The notes below the pieces were generated by a model that was not told the DNA's origin, ran no database searches, and worked only from the letters and a program-made list of their open reading frames with translations. From positions 14,043,495-14,107,494 of the forward strand of contig OZ234502.1 in NCBI GenBank assembly GCA_965153455.1: a stretch of 64,000 nucleotides of DNA, given 5' to 3'. The position numbers were made by a program, and so were the translations under genes. This document shows positions 38,561-52,410 of this stretch, piece after piece. The stretch's first letter is position 1. The number at the start of each line of letters is the position of its first letter. The stretch is from Sphagnum compactum. Lineage: Eukaryota; Bryophyta; Sphagnopsida; Sphagnales.

Positions 38561-41500
38561 CATTTCATGGCCTTGGGTCATATTTGCATAGGGTTTTCTT
38601 TTCCTTATCTTTTTGTTGTTTGTTGGCTTTCGTTTTTTTTTTCTTTGGGTTGTGTCTATTCATGCTTTCATTTGCCTTGTACTTTTGATGGATGGGTTCC
38701 TATCCTTGATTTTTATATACAAGATTTTTCTTCCCATTGTCAACTTTCGAGTTGCCAAGTGTTTCAAAAGTTTAAGGTTTAGTTTTGCAAGTGTTTGGCT
38801 AAAGTTTAGGGTTTAGTGTCACCAACAAGTTTTGTGCGATAGGATGGAAAGGATTTTTTAAAAAATTGGGTTACGGGTTGTGTGAGAGATGTTTACGAGT
38901 TGATTTTTTAAGTCCTAAAAATTGTGACTGTAACTTCCTTTTCTTGAAAAAGTTCAAAAATCCCATTTTATGTTCTGGAGTAAACTTTGTGAAATTACAT
39001 TCTATAACTAGCCTAGAGCAAAAAGTCAAACCTTATGAGCAAAGAATTTCAAAAGAAAGTACATGGCCCAGGTGGAGCTGAGAGGCGTTTACTTTCAGCA
39101 CTTCCTCACTCCATTGGTGTGATTCAGCAGAGAAAACAATGTAATTTTTTAGATAAAATTCTTTGCGCCAATAAGGAGGAATTTTGAACACTTTTCGCAT
39201 GTGGGTGCTTGGCCTCAAGTTACTAATCAAATAATGATTTTAGAGGATTTCATGTTAAAGTTGTTTAGGCCAAAAAATTGAAACCAACTTTTCATTGTTT
39301 TGTTTTTTCTCTTTGTTCTCATTTAGAAAAAAAAGAGGAAGGCAAAATGGAAAGAGACAAACTGAAGAAGAGGAAAAAAATGGGGAGAGAACAACTAAGG
39401 GTTGCAGCAGCATAGAATTTCATATTACTGCAAGGTGTGGATTTCTGGGAATAAATACCTAGGATTTGAGAGTTTTTCTTGGGGTCAGATTTCGTGTTTA
39501 AGACCATTTTCTACCCTGGTAACTACATTGCTGTTAATTAAGAATTTTATCTAATGGCATTCCAGATTGCACTCCTGTTAGCCACTTTTTTGCTTCAACA
39601 AGTTTAGTTTAGGGTTTCAAATTGACATCAATGGGGGATCATTGATGTCATGATGCAAGTATGGCCATTTGCAATTTTGTGAGTTGGATTTAAGTTGTGT
39701 TCTTTTTGCCCCCAAATATTTGGTCATGGTAAATATTTGCTCAGGATCCTCCCCAGTGGACCTACTCAAGGAATTTGAAAAAAAACCATGACGTCACTCT
39801 CCATGAGCTTCTTTGGTTTGATTAAAGAGGTATGTAAGGTTTTCAATTTTTATGGAAATTAATTTGTTAAGCAAACAATACCCATATATTTGTGACGTCA
39901 CAACTTGGGAAAAGGGCATACATGACAAGTAATCATTTAAAAATCCCAAGTTCCCAATGTGTTACAAAATATATTCCTGCAGGTCCTGATGATGTTCCCA
40001 CTATGTTCCTTAAGTTCCCAATTTGTTCCCCAAGATGTTCCCAACAGCACCACACTTTATTCCATACCTTTTGCTCAAAGTTGAACATGCATTCCTACAA
40101 ACATGGGCCACCCCCAACTAATTAATAACACTGACAATAGGTCCAAGATTCAGTAATATGTTGCTGTATTAGGTTATTGCCATGTCTCATTGCCAAAGGT
40201 GATAAATATAGAACTAAAATTGAATGGCAAATTTGTAATTGTGCTGTGCTGTTCCTAAACTCCCAAATCTATTGTGAAATAGTTATTTCCAAAACTATTA
40301 AAAAACATGAAAAATTTGCAAATCACCAGCTTTCTATTCAAATTTTACTACCCTATGACCTTGGCAACTTGAACACTAGTTATGTTATTTTCAGAAGTGT
40401 TGAAATTTTCAAAACAAATCCAAATGACAAAATTATGTGAACATAAGTTTGAATCTTCAAGAATATTTTATTTGTTGAAATGAAAAGTTCAAAATCAATT
40501 AACTATTTGACAAATATGTGTCAAAGCAGCCAAGGTACTACAATATGCCATTTTGTCTTCCCACTGTCATCACGATGATGAGCAAGTTTGCAAATTCAAC
40601 AATGTGGCGTAGACTAGACCTTACCCCGTTAGTGGCAACAATGGAACAAGGGTATCCATCCTCTTCTTATTTTCAATTTCTCAAGGGACATTTTGTTCCA
40701 CCATAAAGAAAAATGTAAAAAACATGTTGGGCTTTGAAACCTCCAAAAGAATTTCTTCATTTTGTCCAACAAAAGCTCAGATATGTTAACAAGTGGCTCT
40801 GTAAATTTGCCTCTTTCATTGAATAACTTATACCCATCATGTTCCCAAGGTCAATGATCCGTCTTCCTTTGTAGGGCTACCCATGTGTACAAGATGAAAA
40901 TTTACAACTGATAGATTGTTTAATAGGATTCAAGAACCGAATTTCAATGCAATATAGTATGTTAATGCATCTCCAGAGGTGCTCAGTGTGTGATCCTGAA
41001 GAGTATAATTGGATGAATAAATGTTGACATATGCCGGTTTGGCTCAAGAAAATAGTTTTGGCTCAGCATACTGGCATACTTTGCAGAGTGTGGTAAAAGG
41101 CGCAGCAATCTGTGCACCTGCAGAAAAGAGTAATAAATATGATATGACTTCTTCTTCTCAATGTTTTTTTATCGGCCGTCATAATGATTGGTCCAAGTGG
41201 TTTGCTATTAGTAGTTCTCTACCTTTTTGTCATCCCAGTTTTAGTTTTAAAGGGGGGGGGGGGGTGGTTTGAAAAAAGTATATAACTAAACTTGGATGTG
41301 AATTTTATTTTGCAGTGTCACATACTGAGCACCACTGTAGATGCTCTATATACAGTGTAATCCCGGTAAAGCAAGGGTGTAAAATCATAGCCAGGGCAAA
41401 ATACAACCACTGTGGAAAGTTACATCCCATCTGTGGTGTATGAAGATCCTCATCCAATCCAATCCAATCCAATCCCCCAAGAGCCTTTTTGGTTCACTGT

Positions 41501-41809
41501 GTTCCCAATAGTTATTCCTCATATATCTGGTCCCTTAAGAGCTTTTTTGGTTCATTGGAGTGCGAATGGTCATTCCGGGTGCCTTGCCTGCAATCAAGAA
41601 GTCCTGACATAAACCCCAAGCACCTGGGTTCTACAACATTTTGCATTTTGACCATGGTGGTGAGACCATGCAACATCAGGAACATAGATATTGCAAAACT
41701 CTTCACCAAAAAAATTCCAAGGCATGGGAACAAAGTAATCAATCTCATCCACCATCTTCTGTCCAAGTAACTTCCCAATGTGGTTGTGATTTCACCCGGA
41801 CCCAAAATC
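38561..41809. other. Intergenic AT-rich region
   Basis: No gene recognised. Around 39890-40070 the text is rich in GTTCCCAA words; a similar text in reverse complement may lie near 45960-46080. Four CCAAT repeats lie at 41453-41472, and a run of about 13 G near 41252. Confidence 0.45.
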
Positions 41810-42812
41810 TATCAAGGAAGGAAGGTAGTTTGTTTGTTTGTCATGTTGAGATTTCTCAAACCACTGAGCTTCATGCTGCACTCTCAGTATCTTTGGAAAG
41901 CTCTGGATGAATAGGGGTGCACCGACTTAGTTTGAGAGTGTTTGGAGCTGCAGTGCAGAAGCTATTGATTATTGAACCATTTTCTCAATGAAAATTTAAT
42001 TAAATCGAAACTGAAAGCTGTAATACAATTTGGGGGCGTTCTTGGTGTTATTGGAAAGCTCTTGGTGAGTCAAATTTAATAAATTTTATTTCAGAATTTT
42101 CAGAGGTAAGATGTGCAAGATATTGATTTTTGAGTGGATTTTATCCTTGGAAATCCAAACAAATTGCAAAATTTGAGTTTGGAAGGAAAATTCAGTCGAG
42201 CCCTCAATGTTATGTGTTCACACTTGAGCCAACAGCACAGGCAACACTAGTCATCATGAAATTTTGATGCATTCCAATTTGTATGGCCTATTCGGCTGGC
42301 TTGTGTGTGAACACGACCTTGATGATAGAGCTCAATTGTGAACAGCACAGGCGACACTAGACATCATGAAATTTGGATTCCAACATTTGTATGGCCTGTG
42401 TGGCTGCCTCATGTGTGAGCATGACCTTGATGATAGAGCTCAATTGTGAAAAGACTGTTTTAAGTTTTAAATTAATTATAGTGACAAAAATTACTCAAAG
42501 TTCAATATCTCCCCCCAACTTAGGTCTAAAATTTATGAAATTATCCCTAAGAAATCTCACCCATTGAGGACTTTTCAATAATAACAAGTGCTCACCTCAA
42601 TTTTTCAAATATTTTATTTTCATTTTACTGAATTTCTTTGAAAAAAACTCAATCATTGATAATTCTTGCATTGTAATTCTTAACATTAGTAAACGACCTA
42701 AATGCACACTTACTCATCAAGGGCTTTCCAATCATACCAAGAGCATGATGAGAGGCACCATGGTTTGGGAGATCTCAATGTGACAAACAAACAAACAACC
42801 TTCCTTCACATA
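41810..42812. mobile_element. Inverted-repeat (foldback/MITE-like) element
   Basis: The left end (from about 41815: GGAAGGAAGGTAGTTTGTTT GTTTGTCA, then TTGAGATTTCTCAAACCA) is matched in reverse complement at the right end near 42750-42808. Similarity between arms continues inward for roughly 300 bases ('gggtgcac', 'caagatattg' types of text). The centre holds a 110-base tandem duplication. Single arms of the same family lie at 29370-29745, 52830-53200 and 60640-60900. There is no coding capacity, so it is non-autonomous; terminal sequences and target duplications could not be fixed confidently. Confidence 0.55.
42231..42449. repeat. 110-base tandem duplication inside the foldback element
   Basis: Two units beginning AACAGCACAGGC at 42231 and 42341. 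Both contain CACTAG.CATCATGAAATTT, TTTGTATGGCCT and GACCTTGATGATAGAGCTCA. Confidence 0.85.
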
Positions 42813-43109
42813 TAGAAATTTGGTTGTAAGACTTATGCATGTGGGGGATGTTCCACAACCAAAAATAACACCTTTCTCCTTTGCCCCTATCAATTCTTGT
42901 AAATTACTTAATGTAATTCACCCTCTCCTTAGAAGCCAGGTGTTAAACAAACCTCAAAATGTTAAATTTCAGCTTAGAGACCTGGTTTTATTTTAAGTAT
43001 CTTTTAGAGGCAACATAAAGAAATCTTGAATTATTAATTGTATAATACATAGTGTGATTCATATTACCTTACCCTGAGGTCAATTTCATCATTAGATAAT
43101 CCTCTAAAT

Positions 43110-44885
43110 AGTGAAATCAAAATTTGTGAAAATATCAAGTTGACATGTTGAAATTCATTATAATTACCATAGGCTACACTCTGAATAATTTCACTACTCA
43201 TTTTTGAATCCATTTTTGGGGAAAAAAAAAAATTGTTTTGTCAATGTGGAAACTGACCTTAGGCTATGGTACTATACATCCAATGTGACTCAATTCATAT
43301 AGTTGGGGGTGGATTGACAGTGTAGAATTTTCTTTCACAATGAGCCTTTGGCCAATCACAATTTTTTTTTGAAACTTTGGAGAATTTGACATAAATGAGA
43401 GGTTCGTAATCCCATTGACCTGTCTTGTGTACAACTTCAATAAAATCTCCATTACCCTAATAGCAAGGTGGAAAAGTGATATATGGAATGAATCCAATCT
43501 CCATTACCCTAATAGCAAGGTGGAAAAGTGATATATGGAATGAATCCAAGGTCATAGGTTGGTGGCACAGACTGCGTTTCCACCTTCAAGAAAGCCCTGA
43601 ACAAAACAGTTTTCCATTTCTTTCATGTTTGGGTTCACTAAAACTGGACCAAGAACATTAATGTTGAAGTGAAAACACATTTAAAGGAGCCACCCAAGCG
43701 AGTGGAAACTTCTAAAACTATATTTATTTGTCTTTGAAAAATCACAAGAAAAACACAATAATTTGGACTGTCAATAAGTTTTTTGGAGTAGGATCCATAG
43801 ATGCAAAGTTTCAATGCTCAAAATTTGATGCAACTCCAAAAAAAAATTCATGTTTAAAACATTCAAATATCTAGAGTGGACAACCTTTTTTTTTCAAATG
43901 TCATTTTTCTTTATTAAATGTGCACTATTCTTCTTCAAAACTAGAAAGGATATTAACATTGATGATTAATAAAACAAAATAAAATAAAATTGATGAAATT
44001 TATTTTTACAACACATTTGAAAATCATCATAATTATCATAGGCTACACTCTGAATAATTTCACTACTCATATCACATTATTATAGTAGATGATGAAAAAA
44101 TATATAATTAAAAATTAAAAAATGAATTCATTTTTGAAAATATATATAATTATTTGTTCTATCAATGTGGAAACCAACCTAGGCTATGGTAGTATTCAAC
44201 AATGTGATTTAATTCATATAGTTGGGGATGCATTGACAAGTTTAGAATTTTCTTTTGCAATGAACCTTTGGCCAACCACAATTATTTTTTGAAATTTTGG
44301 AAAATTTGACATAAATGAAAGGTTCATAATCCCATTGACCTTTCTTGTGTACAAGCCTAATGAAAGCTCCAATACCCTAATTTCAAGGTGGCAAATTGAT
44401 ATATGGAATCAATTGTAGGTCATAGGATGGTGGCATAGACTACAAGTTTCTACCTTCAAGAAGGCCCCAAACAAAACACCCTTCCATTTCTTTCATGGTT
44501 GGGTCCATTAGAATTGGACCAAAAGCAGTAGTGTTGAGGTGAAAACACATTAAAGGAGCCACCCAAGTGAATGGAAACTTTTTTAAAATTATATTCATTT
44601 ATTTTTTGAAAATCACAAGAAAAATATAATAGTTTGGATTGTCAATATGTTTTTTGGAGTAGGATCCATAGATGCAAAGTTTAAATGCTCAACGTTTGAT
44701 GCAAATCAAAATTCTTTTTTCATGTTTAAAGCATTCAAATCTCAAGATGGATAGTCCTTGTTTTTTTAAATGTTCATTTTTTTTTATCACATGTGCACCA
44801 TTCTTCTTCAAAACTAAAAAGGATCTTAACATGGATGATTAATAAAGCAAAAAAAATTGAAATTGGTGAAATTTATTGTTAAAAC
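43110..44885. repeat. Tandem duplication, period about 869 bases
   Basis: Text starting 'aattaccataggctacactctgaataatttcactac' at 43162 is repeated from 44031, and similarity continues through 'cttccatttctttcatg' and 'ttttttggagtaggatccatagatgcaaagttt' to about 44885. Substitutions and small indels separate the copies. No coding frame is conserved. Non-coding spacer continues from here to about 47000. Confidence 0.8.
43446..43549. repeat. Perfect 52-base tandem duplication
   Basis: Units 43446-43497 and 43498-43549 are identical as far as I can read them, beginning TCTCCATTACCCTAATAGCA. The second 869-base copy has only one such unit (near 44370), so this duplication arose after the larger one. 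Confidence 0.9.
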
Positions 44886-46999
44886 ACATAACATTTGGTT
44901 CAAACGTGTTTTTTAGCCCTAAAAATTATGCGTTTTGAGGATGTTGCTTTAAAAAATATAATTTATTTTTATTTGATAAGAAACATGAATGTATAATATA
45001 CATGATATAAAATCAAGATGCATTCAAAATTATTTGTATCTAACACATAATGATAAATTGTGCATGAATTTTTTTTAAATTAAGTTTATGGATTGATTCA
45101 AGAATGCCATGTGTCACATGCAACCCTTGGAAAAGGACTTTTACCTTGGTGCCCTTGACTCCTTTAACTGTGTTTTCACTTGTTAGGCATATGGAACACC
45201 ACTATTGGATTCCACCATAAAAAAAGGATGAAAACTACTTAACAAAAAAAATCCTTGCTTTAGAAAAATCACAAAGAAGTGGCCATGTGTGCTACCCCAA
45301 GATTACAACATCAAATGGAATGAGTTATGGAAAAAGAACTAGGCCAAAGAGATGTTAATTCCTTGGGCCCTATATCACAAAGCCCTAGCTATAAATGTGT
45401 GGAAAACCAAGGTATGTAAAAAAAATGGAGGTCGACTATCCCATATGTGTGATTTGGCCATTCTAGAAACTTTGATGCAGAAATTTTAATTGATGATCTA
45501 GGGCCAAGCTAGCATGGAGTACTTGGGTTGCCACCTTACTATTCTAGCTCAAACACAGATGATTGCTTCAACACAATATAAAGAAGCTAGACATTTTACA
45601 ATGCCTATTCAACAAGAAACTCTCTAGAGCTTACATACATTCTCGTCTATTAAATCTCTTGTGAAAGAGGTGATGGTCTCAAGCATATGAGTTGAACCTA
45701 ATGAAAGGATCCTCATGATTGAGTTTACTTTGATTATAGGCTAGGCCAATTGATCACAAAAGGCATTATTGTAGATGGCAAACTATAAAAGGAAAAAAAA
45801 TTCTAACATGTGTTTAAAACCCCTATACTTGTTTGTTTTTCCAATGATTTTTTAAATTTGATACTATTAAACTTTTTAAAAAACAAGCCCAATTATATTT
45901 GCTTCACATGTATAGGTTTCAAGAGGGAAATGTCGCACAAAACATATGGTACAAATGAAGTGTTATTCGAAACACATTAAGGAGTACATTGGGAACACAT
46001 TGGGAACAAAATTTGTTTTTTTTAAATCTTATATCTTGGGCCCTTTCCCAAAAGAAAAAAATGGGTTTATTTGGTACATGTTGCATCCTCATAATTTGAA
46101 CCTAAAACATTTTGTTCCCCTAATTTCACCAATGATGCCCTAACATTTAATAAGTTTCAAATTTCAAATTTGCAACCACTTTATACCTAACACTAAATTG
46201 ATTTTGGCACATTATGTTAATATTTGATTATCATGTTATGAAGGCTCACATGACCCAACACCCACAAACACACCATCTCATCTTATGGTCATTTTTTATT
46301 TCATAGGACCAAACTTGATAAAATGAAATTCCACAATACTACAAGTTTTGATTAGGTCAAAGTATGGTTGGGGTACCCAAAAAGACCATTTCATTTTATA
46401 TTCACTAGACCCCTTGACTTAGACATGTTGTTGAAACTTAATGACACATCCATATTGAAAGTTTGATTTTATTCATAGATAGATACATTACAAAGGTATT
46501 ATTCTATGTATAGAATGTCAAATTTGAACAAGTTTAAGGATTCCTATCAAGTCTTTGAAAAACCTCTAGGACTTTATCTCATGAAAAAAATAAAAATAAA
46601 AATTCATAAAGAATGTCTAAATAATTTTTTTTGGCCCAAGATTTTTATCACAAACACTTCATATGCTAATGTGTATAAAATGTTTGAATGTGACAAAAGC
46701 AAAATGCCCTATTCCAATGTAAAAAGTTTCAAAAGGTCAAAGGTCTGGAATTTTGGGCCATTAATAGAACATGGCTCACATTGGATAAATTTTATTATTC
46801 TCATTTTCCTAAGTGAAAACAATAAATACTTTAAATGCCTAAATAAACTTTAGAACAAAATTATTTCATTTGACATGAGAAAAAAGGGTGAAATGTAAGA
46901 CAAGTCATAGGAAAAGTGAAGAAAAAGGTGAATTTGGAAGTCCTCAGAGTGAATCCTTATATTTCAAAGGGGGTACCCCAATCATGCTTGGACTCAACT

Positions 47000-49090
47000 T
47001 ATGAATGTCAAAAGATGTTCATGATATTTTTGCACTTGTAATTAATCTTTTGGAAATTAATAAACAACCTTTGGTTGGAAATTTGATTGATTTGTTGGAA
47101 TAATATGGGTTGAGGAAACAAGTTGTTTTTTATGTGAAAAATAAAATGTCTAACCTTAATGCAATGACTTTTACATTAAAGTCAATTGTAAGTTGTGAAA
47201 GATTGGGTTTAAACAAAAGCTTTTAGACCATATGTTTTGGTGATGTTTTTTCTAAAACATGTCAATATGTTACATTTAATGAGAAAGTTTAGAGTTGAGG
47301 TTTAAAATATCTTTTAAATCTACACATTACGATTTGCAAAAGTGCATAATTTGGCCTAAGAAATCTAAAAAAGGTAGGAAGAAATAGAAAAAAACATATT
47401 AATCTTGGTCTTCACTCAAGGAAATTGAATATTCTTGTGGAAACTAGGTAGTTTTCAATTTTCAACTTTAACAACATTTTTTGTACTTGAATGTTTTCTT
47501 TAAAGTTTATTGTAAGTTGGAATATTAGCAAATTTTCATATGTTTACTTATTATTGTATATTTGATCACAAAATCATCATGTGTTAGGAAACTTGCTAGT
47601 TTCAAGAAGCTATGTTGTTTTGTTATAATAAGCAAATCATTGTGAGGATTAGTCAAGTGCCACCTCCTTTGATTCGACACATCTCCCAAAACATTGTTGA
47701 TTCTCTCCCCCCTATTGTTACTAATTATGTTCTGAACTTACCTCACAACCATTTGTTGCTTAATGATGTATTACATTTTTTCATATCCATGATGAGTTTG
47801 AAATTGAAGGAGGAAATTAAAGTGTCACCTTCTTTTGATAACTTAATTGAAGATGATTTAGGCGTTGTTGGATAAAAACATGATTAGGGGGTTCATTCTT
47901 AACCTTTTGAGAACTCATTTTTAAGACTAACTAAAATTCTTGCATTTTGATAATTAACAACTTATGCATTCAATGTACGTTTCCTTATGTTTCCATTAAA
48001 AATATGGGTAACCCTAAGTGTGTACATGATTAAACATATACTTGGTTAAAAACTCCATGTGAAAATATGAAGAACTTTGAATGGAAAATGGATTAATAAG
48101 ACTTGATAATGCAATATTAAATTTAAAAATCAAAATTTTTAATACAGTAAGTTTCAATGAATCTTACTCTTAAACCTCTCATGTGATGTTTCCCTATTTT
48201 TTTAAAAAGCACTTTGACCTTATTATGGCATATTTTTGGAGTCCACATGTAAGGTTTTTACTTTGTGACCAATAGAATATTGTTGGTTTAAAAATCCACT
48301 ATGAGTCCATTTTTTTCTTAAAATTCATTCATAATTTTTAACATGATTATCTTGATAAAGTCTATTGCAAAATGAATAACTCAAAAGTTGATAATGTCAA
48401 TGTGCAATATGACTTTACATTTTAAGTTCACATATGATTTTTAAAAATTGCAATTGTAACAACCCAAATTGTCCCCTTAAATAATATGCTTTCATCTTGT
48501 TATTAAGTTGGTTGTGGTTGCTTCTAACATGTTTTCTTTGAAATTAATTTAGGTTTAAATACCTTTATTTAATATCATCATTAATTGGTTGTGAGAAAGA
48601 TGTGATTATTGAGGATAATCGATTCTTTGTACCTTATGTTATTTGTACCTTTATAATAATTCTTTGTACCTTATGTTCTTGAAATGTCATCACCATTTGC
48701 ATCCTCTGGTTGAACCTAAAAGTGATTTTGTTAACCAAAAGATTTGATGAAAACCACAACAAACTTTGAGATTACAATAATGAACACAAGTGAACCAACA
48801 AAGGCACTCATCAATAGAGAGTTTTAGATTTTTAAATGGTACCAAACAAACATGAAAGATATCAAGTGTCATTTTCATTGATGGGAGAAACATGAGTCCA
48901 TGTTTTCTACTATTGGCTTTCTTACCTATCAAATTTTAAAGATTGTTCTAGATCACAAATTGAGATGGAGACATTTTTTTTACTTACTTATAACATTTGA
49001 CTAATTTAAAGAGGTTTGGTTTTGCAATTTGTTACCTTAAAATAACTATATTTGTGAACAAAAATTGATCCAATAATTTTTAATTTGGTT
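47000..49090 (+). pseudogene. Decayed hAT-type transposase, plus strand
   Basis: Plus-strand pieces in hAT order: DIFALVINLLEINKQPLVGN and MSNLNAMTFTLKSIVSCERL, then CFGDVFSK (47020-47250); AMLCCYNKQ-like text with SLPPIVTNYVLN and SLKLKEEIKV (47600-47830); then EKHESMFSTIGFLTYQILKI and, after shifts, SQIEM and NKNWPNN-like text (48880-49070), matching the C-terminal dimerisation region. Many stops and shifts are present. The MFSLMLDPRFKS region seen in the other relic was not found between 47880 and 48700. Same family as the minus-strand relic at 2.2-5.65 kb. Confidence 0.6.
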
Positions 49091-50692
49091 GTCAATCTCT
49101 TTCTTATTGCTTAGTATAGTTCATTGAAACAAACATAGATTTGGAAGAAGAATTGAAAGGTGCTTTTAAATAGGAGGATGAAAAATATTGTTGTTTTAGC
49201 ACCTTCATGAATTTCTACTCTATACTATCACTTTTCAACATTTCTGAATTTTACTAAAAAACAGGGAGACATAATGTTCCACTGCCCTATAGGATAAAAA
49301 AATGTTGTCAATTCTTGAAAACTTGCATTGCAATGGTGGACTGGATTGAAGAAAGAAGCTCCTAGGTTTCCACCAATTTTTTAAGTTTTACTTTTTTTGA
49401 AATTCTTTGAATTTCAACATTTCAAACAAATAATTTCTAGAAAATTTGACATTTTCCCAAATAATTTAACTATTGCCAAACTTGAAAAGGTACTACAATA
49501 CATTGAACCAATATGCAATGAATGATGAAAGACCATAATGTACATAATTTCACTAAGGACTGAAACAAGCATTCAACCCAAAAACCATTTTAAAAATAGC
49601 AGTAAATATTAAAGTTTACCATAAAGTCACCTTGTCTTTGGAGCTTAGTTTGACCTTCTAATCCTTGTTTCATCCCCAATTGGAGTGCAGCCCTAAAATG
49701 AGTGAAATTGGGTGCCTTTTCATGAAATTGGATATAAGTTAAAAAGATTTGCATGATCTTATCCTAACATGGAATGAAGAATATGAGCAGCATGGAAGTT
49801 GTTCATAATCCCAAGCTGGCAGGTAAAACTCAACTGATTCAGGTTAGAAAAGTAGCTTGGTCCCCTGTTTTTTTCCATGTGTACTATTTTGAACCTGACT
49901 TCTCTCCTAGTAGCCCACTTTGCTGTACTCGAAGAATACTCCAATATATAAACCAAGTTTTCCTCTCAAGTTCCCACAAGATTTCACATCAACTTAGACT
50001 CAAGTTCAATACATTATCATGCTTCATGGTTGATTCCGATGCACCTCGTCAACTCATACCATCATTCTTTTTGCATACATTAAAGTTATCTGTAAAGTCA
50101 CCCTCTCTTTCACACCCTATCCCCTCTCTCAGTGGTATCCTCGAAGTAGTGAAATTTTATTAAATCTCAGTATGAAATGCTGAAACTTAGCATTTGATGC
50201 ACAAGGTTCGAGAGTAATTATAGTACTTGTAGAGGTAGGAGTGAAAATATATGTAGCAGCAGTGGAGGCGCTCAGGAAAAAGAAAAGAGGGGATGAAACT
50301 CAGTTTACCACCAAAATTGGTGGAAAAATTAGTTTGGGTCCCAGACTCCCAGTTATTTCGTTTTGAAATTTTTCATTCCCAGGTATACATTTGATGCCCT
50401 ATTATGCCGAAACCGGCCATTCTCGCCCCCTCGCCCCCTAATCGCCTGACATTATGGATAGCTTTATTGGATACAAAAAAACCCTTGACAATTTCATCCT
50501 CTCAATGTCACATTCCTCATGTTGAAACAATATTAGTGATAAAGAAGTTTGAATCCCGAAGACCCGTCCAAGTTAGACCTTGAAAACCCAAACATCAACT
50601 TAGATTCAACTTCAATACATTATTGTTGTGTCCTGGTCTGTTATTAAAGCTCAGAAACTCTTTATACTTAGTATGGAGAAGAGTTTGTTGTG

Positions 50693-52229
50693 TCAGCCAG
50701 AAATTGTAAGCTGAGATGCGATTTCAAGTGCCTGCAAGCCGCTTGCAAGCACCTCCTGGAGGATACCAGGTGTTGTACTTGAAGCCTCAGGAACAGTTAT
50801 AGTACCATCGTTTGATGCATTGCTGCTTTCTCCACACCCCAATGGGGGTCTGCCCATCTCCAAATCTGGTGCATTCTGACTGGCTGAAAACCAAAATCAA
50901 ATAAGGCTCAGATTACTCCATGATCTAGCCTTATGAGCTTTCATAAAATGACACATATCAACAACCATTACCACATCTGATAATTTATTAACCTAGTCAT
51001 CATACACCCATATCTGTGTAACTTGTGTAACAAAGTTGGCCTCTTTTTTCTAGAATTATCTCAAGTCTGTGGCTTCAAGCCATTCACCATATAGTTCTTG
51101 TCATCATGTATGTATATGTCTATGCCATTTGTTAAAATAAATACCTCTTCCAAGTTTAGCTACCTCACTCCTCTCCCTTACTCACCTAGGGGAAAAGGCA
51201 AAACCTTTATAATTATTGTTCGAATACTTTTTCAAAATCTTCACCTCATTTACCATTATCTTTACCTCTTCCTCACAAACCTTTTGAAATCTTCCATTTT
51301 AAAGTGAAGCTTGATATTTAAATTTAAAATTTATTTAAATATTAGAGTACATTTCATAAATTTTTAATTTTTTTTATAAAATTTATAGTTATACAAACGA
51401 TTATGAAACTAATTATAAACCTTCACCTTATTTACCATTAGTCTTACCTCTTTTTCATACAAGTGAAGCTAAATGATCATAAAATAAAAAATTGGAGATT
51501 AAATAATTATTAGAATACATTTTTAAAAAATTAAAAAATATAAATCTATAAAAATATTATTAAATTGATAAACCTCCCTCTCCATTACCATCATGATCAT
51601 TCTCACATTTAAAAAGTGAACCATAGTATTAATAATTATAAGTTTAATTTAATGATTAGAGTACATTACATAAAACTATAACTTTTTCCCCTGGCGACAG
51701 GGTTCTAGGGAGATATTTGCCTCAAAAGGTTGTTATTATCCATGTCTACCTAGAACCAAAACAATAAAGATGGCCCTTTTGGAAACCCATAAAACATGCA
51801 TTCCTCTTTGTTTAGATGAAATCTCAAAAAAGCTAAGATGTCCAACATGCTCATTAGAGCTTCAATCTCCATACAAACTAGTAAGACCCACCCAATCCTT
51901 GGACAATCTTACATCCTGCTATTACCTAGCCCCAACAACAATCATGGTATTGGAAGTGAAGAAAAGAACATAATATGATACATACATTAAAGAAGGTGAA
52001 GTGTGTTACCATCTTGCTGTATAGGAGGCCGATTTGTTGCGGGTGTGCATATCCATCGCAAGTTCCGGTATAACGCATAGACAGAGAGGATGATGGTTAC
52101 CAGTCCAATCCCCACCTTTATTATTGTCACGAAGTCTAATGGCGTCTGCAATCCACCACTTGTGCATGTTGCAACTGTCACATTTGCAATGGCATCTAGC
52201 ACCAATCGCCTGATCCCACTTTCTTCCAT
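50693..52229 (-). CDS. Small single-pass membrane protein, unknown family, two exons
   Basis: Exon 1 is 52229-52010 and exon 2 is 50883-50693, joined in phase 1 (donor GATG|GTAACA, acceptor TTTTCAG|CC), giving 136 residues. The start ATG has an ideal context (GCCATGG). A TATA box lies about 190 bases upstream, and a nine-codon upstream frame precedes the start. Residues about 34-54 (VTIIKVGIGLVTIILSVYAL) form one membrane segment followed by the basic YRNLR, suggesting the C-terminus faces the cytosol. The tail is acidic and Ser/Thr-rich and ends in a probable helix, ILQEVLASGLQALEIASQL. I do not recognise the family. The diverged copy at 58851-59110 has an intact exon 2 frame with no indel, arguing that this was real protein-coding sequence. 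In that copy the terminal stop is CGA, so the stop here may be a C-to-T truncation. A weak alternative is a transposon-encoded fragment. Confidence 0.55.
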
Positions 52230-52410
52230 GGCTTTTGTTGCCTTGTAAATTCAAATGGCAGCTAACTTTGCTCAAATTTCTTTTTCACTGTCTTCTTCCA
52301 CTCTCAGACTTCATAAGAGCCTGGGGCTGCTGGGCTCTTGAGGCTCAAGGGAGTGATGGAATCCCTTGAGGAAAATATAAGCAAATGAGTAGTCAGGGGC
52401 CGACTGCAGC

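Noticed and set aside
46506-46853. 115-codon plus-strand frame just before the hAT relic
   Set aside because: Could be the N-terminal part of the transposase, but no zinc-finger BED or other motif is visible, so it was not merged.
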